From NCBI GenBank assembly GCA_030587505.1, contig JAUQYY010000142.1, positions 1-5,677 on the forward strand: a stretch of 5,677 bases of DNA, in the 5' to 3' direction. Below, piece by piece: positions 5,582-5,677 of the stretch. Made by a program: the position numbers and the translations under genes. The notes under the pieces were generated by a model, which saw only the letters and a program-made list of their open reading frames with translations, was not told the origin of the DNA and did no database searches. Numbering within the stretch: the first letter of the stretch is position 1; every line of letters starts with the position of its first letter. Source of the stretch: Candidatus Sigynarchaeota archaeon. Lineage in GTDB: Archaea; Asgardarchaeota; Jordarchaeia; Jordarchaeales; Jordarchaeaceae.

Positions 5582-5677
5582 GTTTTCTACCCCCTACTTT
5601 GGGTTTACGCTAAATGCCGAAATCATCTTTTTTCACGTATTGGCAATATTTGTAGTTGTGTTATATGGATTAAGAGG
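5582..5677. other. Right-edge spacer, no supported gene
   Basis: No coding frame can be supported in these 96 bases. On the minus strand two frames are open from the edge for 14 and 17 codons before a stop and could be the tail of a gene lying outside the window. On the plus strand a 13-codon frame from ATG 5614 is too short to judge. Confidence 0.4.

Noticed and set aside
1..5677. CRISPR arrays, tRNA or rRNA genes, insertion sequences
   Set aside because: No regularly spaced direct repeats, tRNA-like arms, transposase frames or terminal inverted repeats were seen on either strand.

Overview
The window reads as a piece of an archaeal chromosome. Every confident gene lies on the minus strand. 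Most are preceded by AT-rich TATA-like boxes (TTTAAA, TTTATAAT, TTTTAAAA), in two cases about 37-38 bases before the start codon, and by GGTG-type ribosome binding sites. Only a T-rich tract, not a GC hairpin plus U-run, is seen as a terminator. ATA, AGA and AGG codons are common. The gene families (an IorA-type 2-oxoacid:ferredoxin oxidoreductase, a LarA-family nickel racemase, a cytoplasmic reductive-dehalogenase-like Fe-S protein) fit an anaerobic archaeon. An uncultivated Thermoproteota lineage such as Bathyarchaeia is a guess; no marker gene here settles it.

Layout in order of transcription (right to left): 5677-5521 is a leader region with a probable promoter. 5520-5170 encodes a 116-residue four-helix membrane protein of unknown function, followed by a T-rich terminator and a 216-base AT-rich spacer. 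4953-3766 encodes a 395-residue protein with the corrinoid/2x[4Fe-4S] signature of the reductive dehalogenase superfamily but no Tat signal. 3675-3208 encodes a GNAT acetyltransferase. 3089-1983 is a LarA-family gene with its racemase active-site residues present but interrupted by two compensating frameshifts, each at a G/C homopolymer, and apparently lacking the usual C-terminal tail. 1945-1 is iorA, the large subunit of indolepyruvate ferredoxin oxidoreductase, which runs off the left edge within its last ferredoxin motif.

The first four genes each look individually promoted. iorA starts only 37 bases after the larA stop and may be co-transcribed with it. If the larA gene is intact in the living organism, the larA-iorA pair suggests handling of (aryl)lactate-type 2-hydroxyacids and the matching 2-oxoacids: racemisation of the hydroxyacid, an unseen dehydrogenase step, then ferredoxin-linked oxidation by IorAB. 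That link is inference from adjacency. The items most worth a second look are the doubly frameshifted larA, the soluble reductive-dehalogenase-like protein, and a 9-base perfect inverted repeat with 31-base spacing just upstream of the larA promoter.
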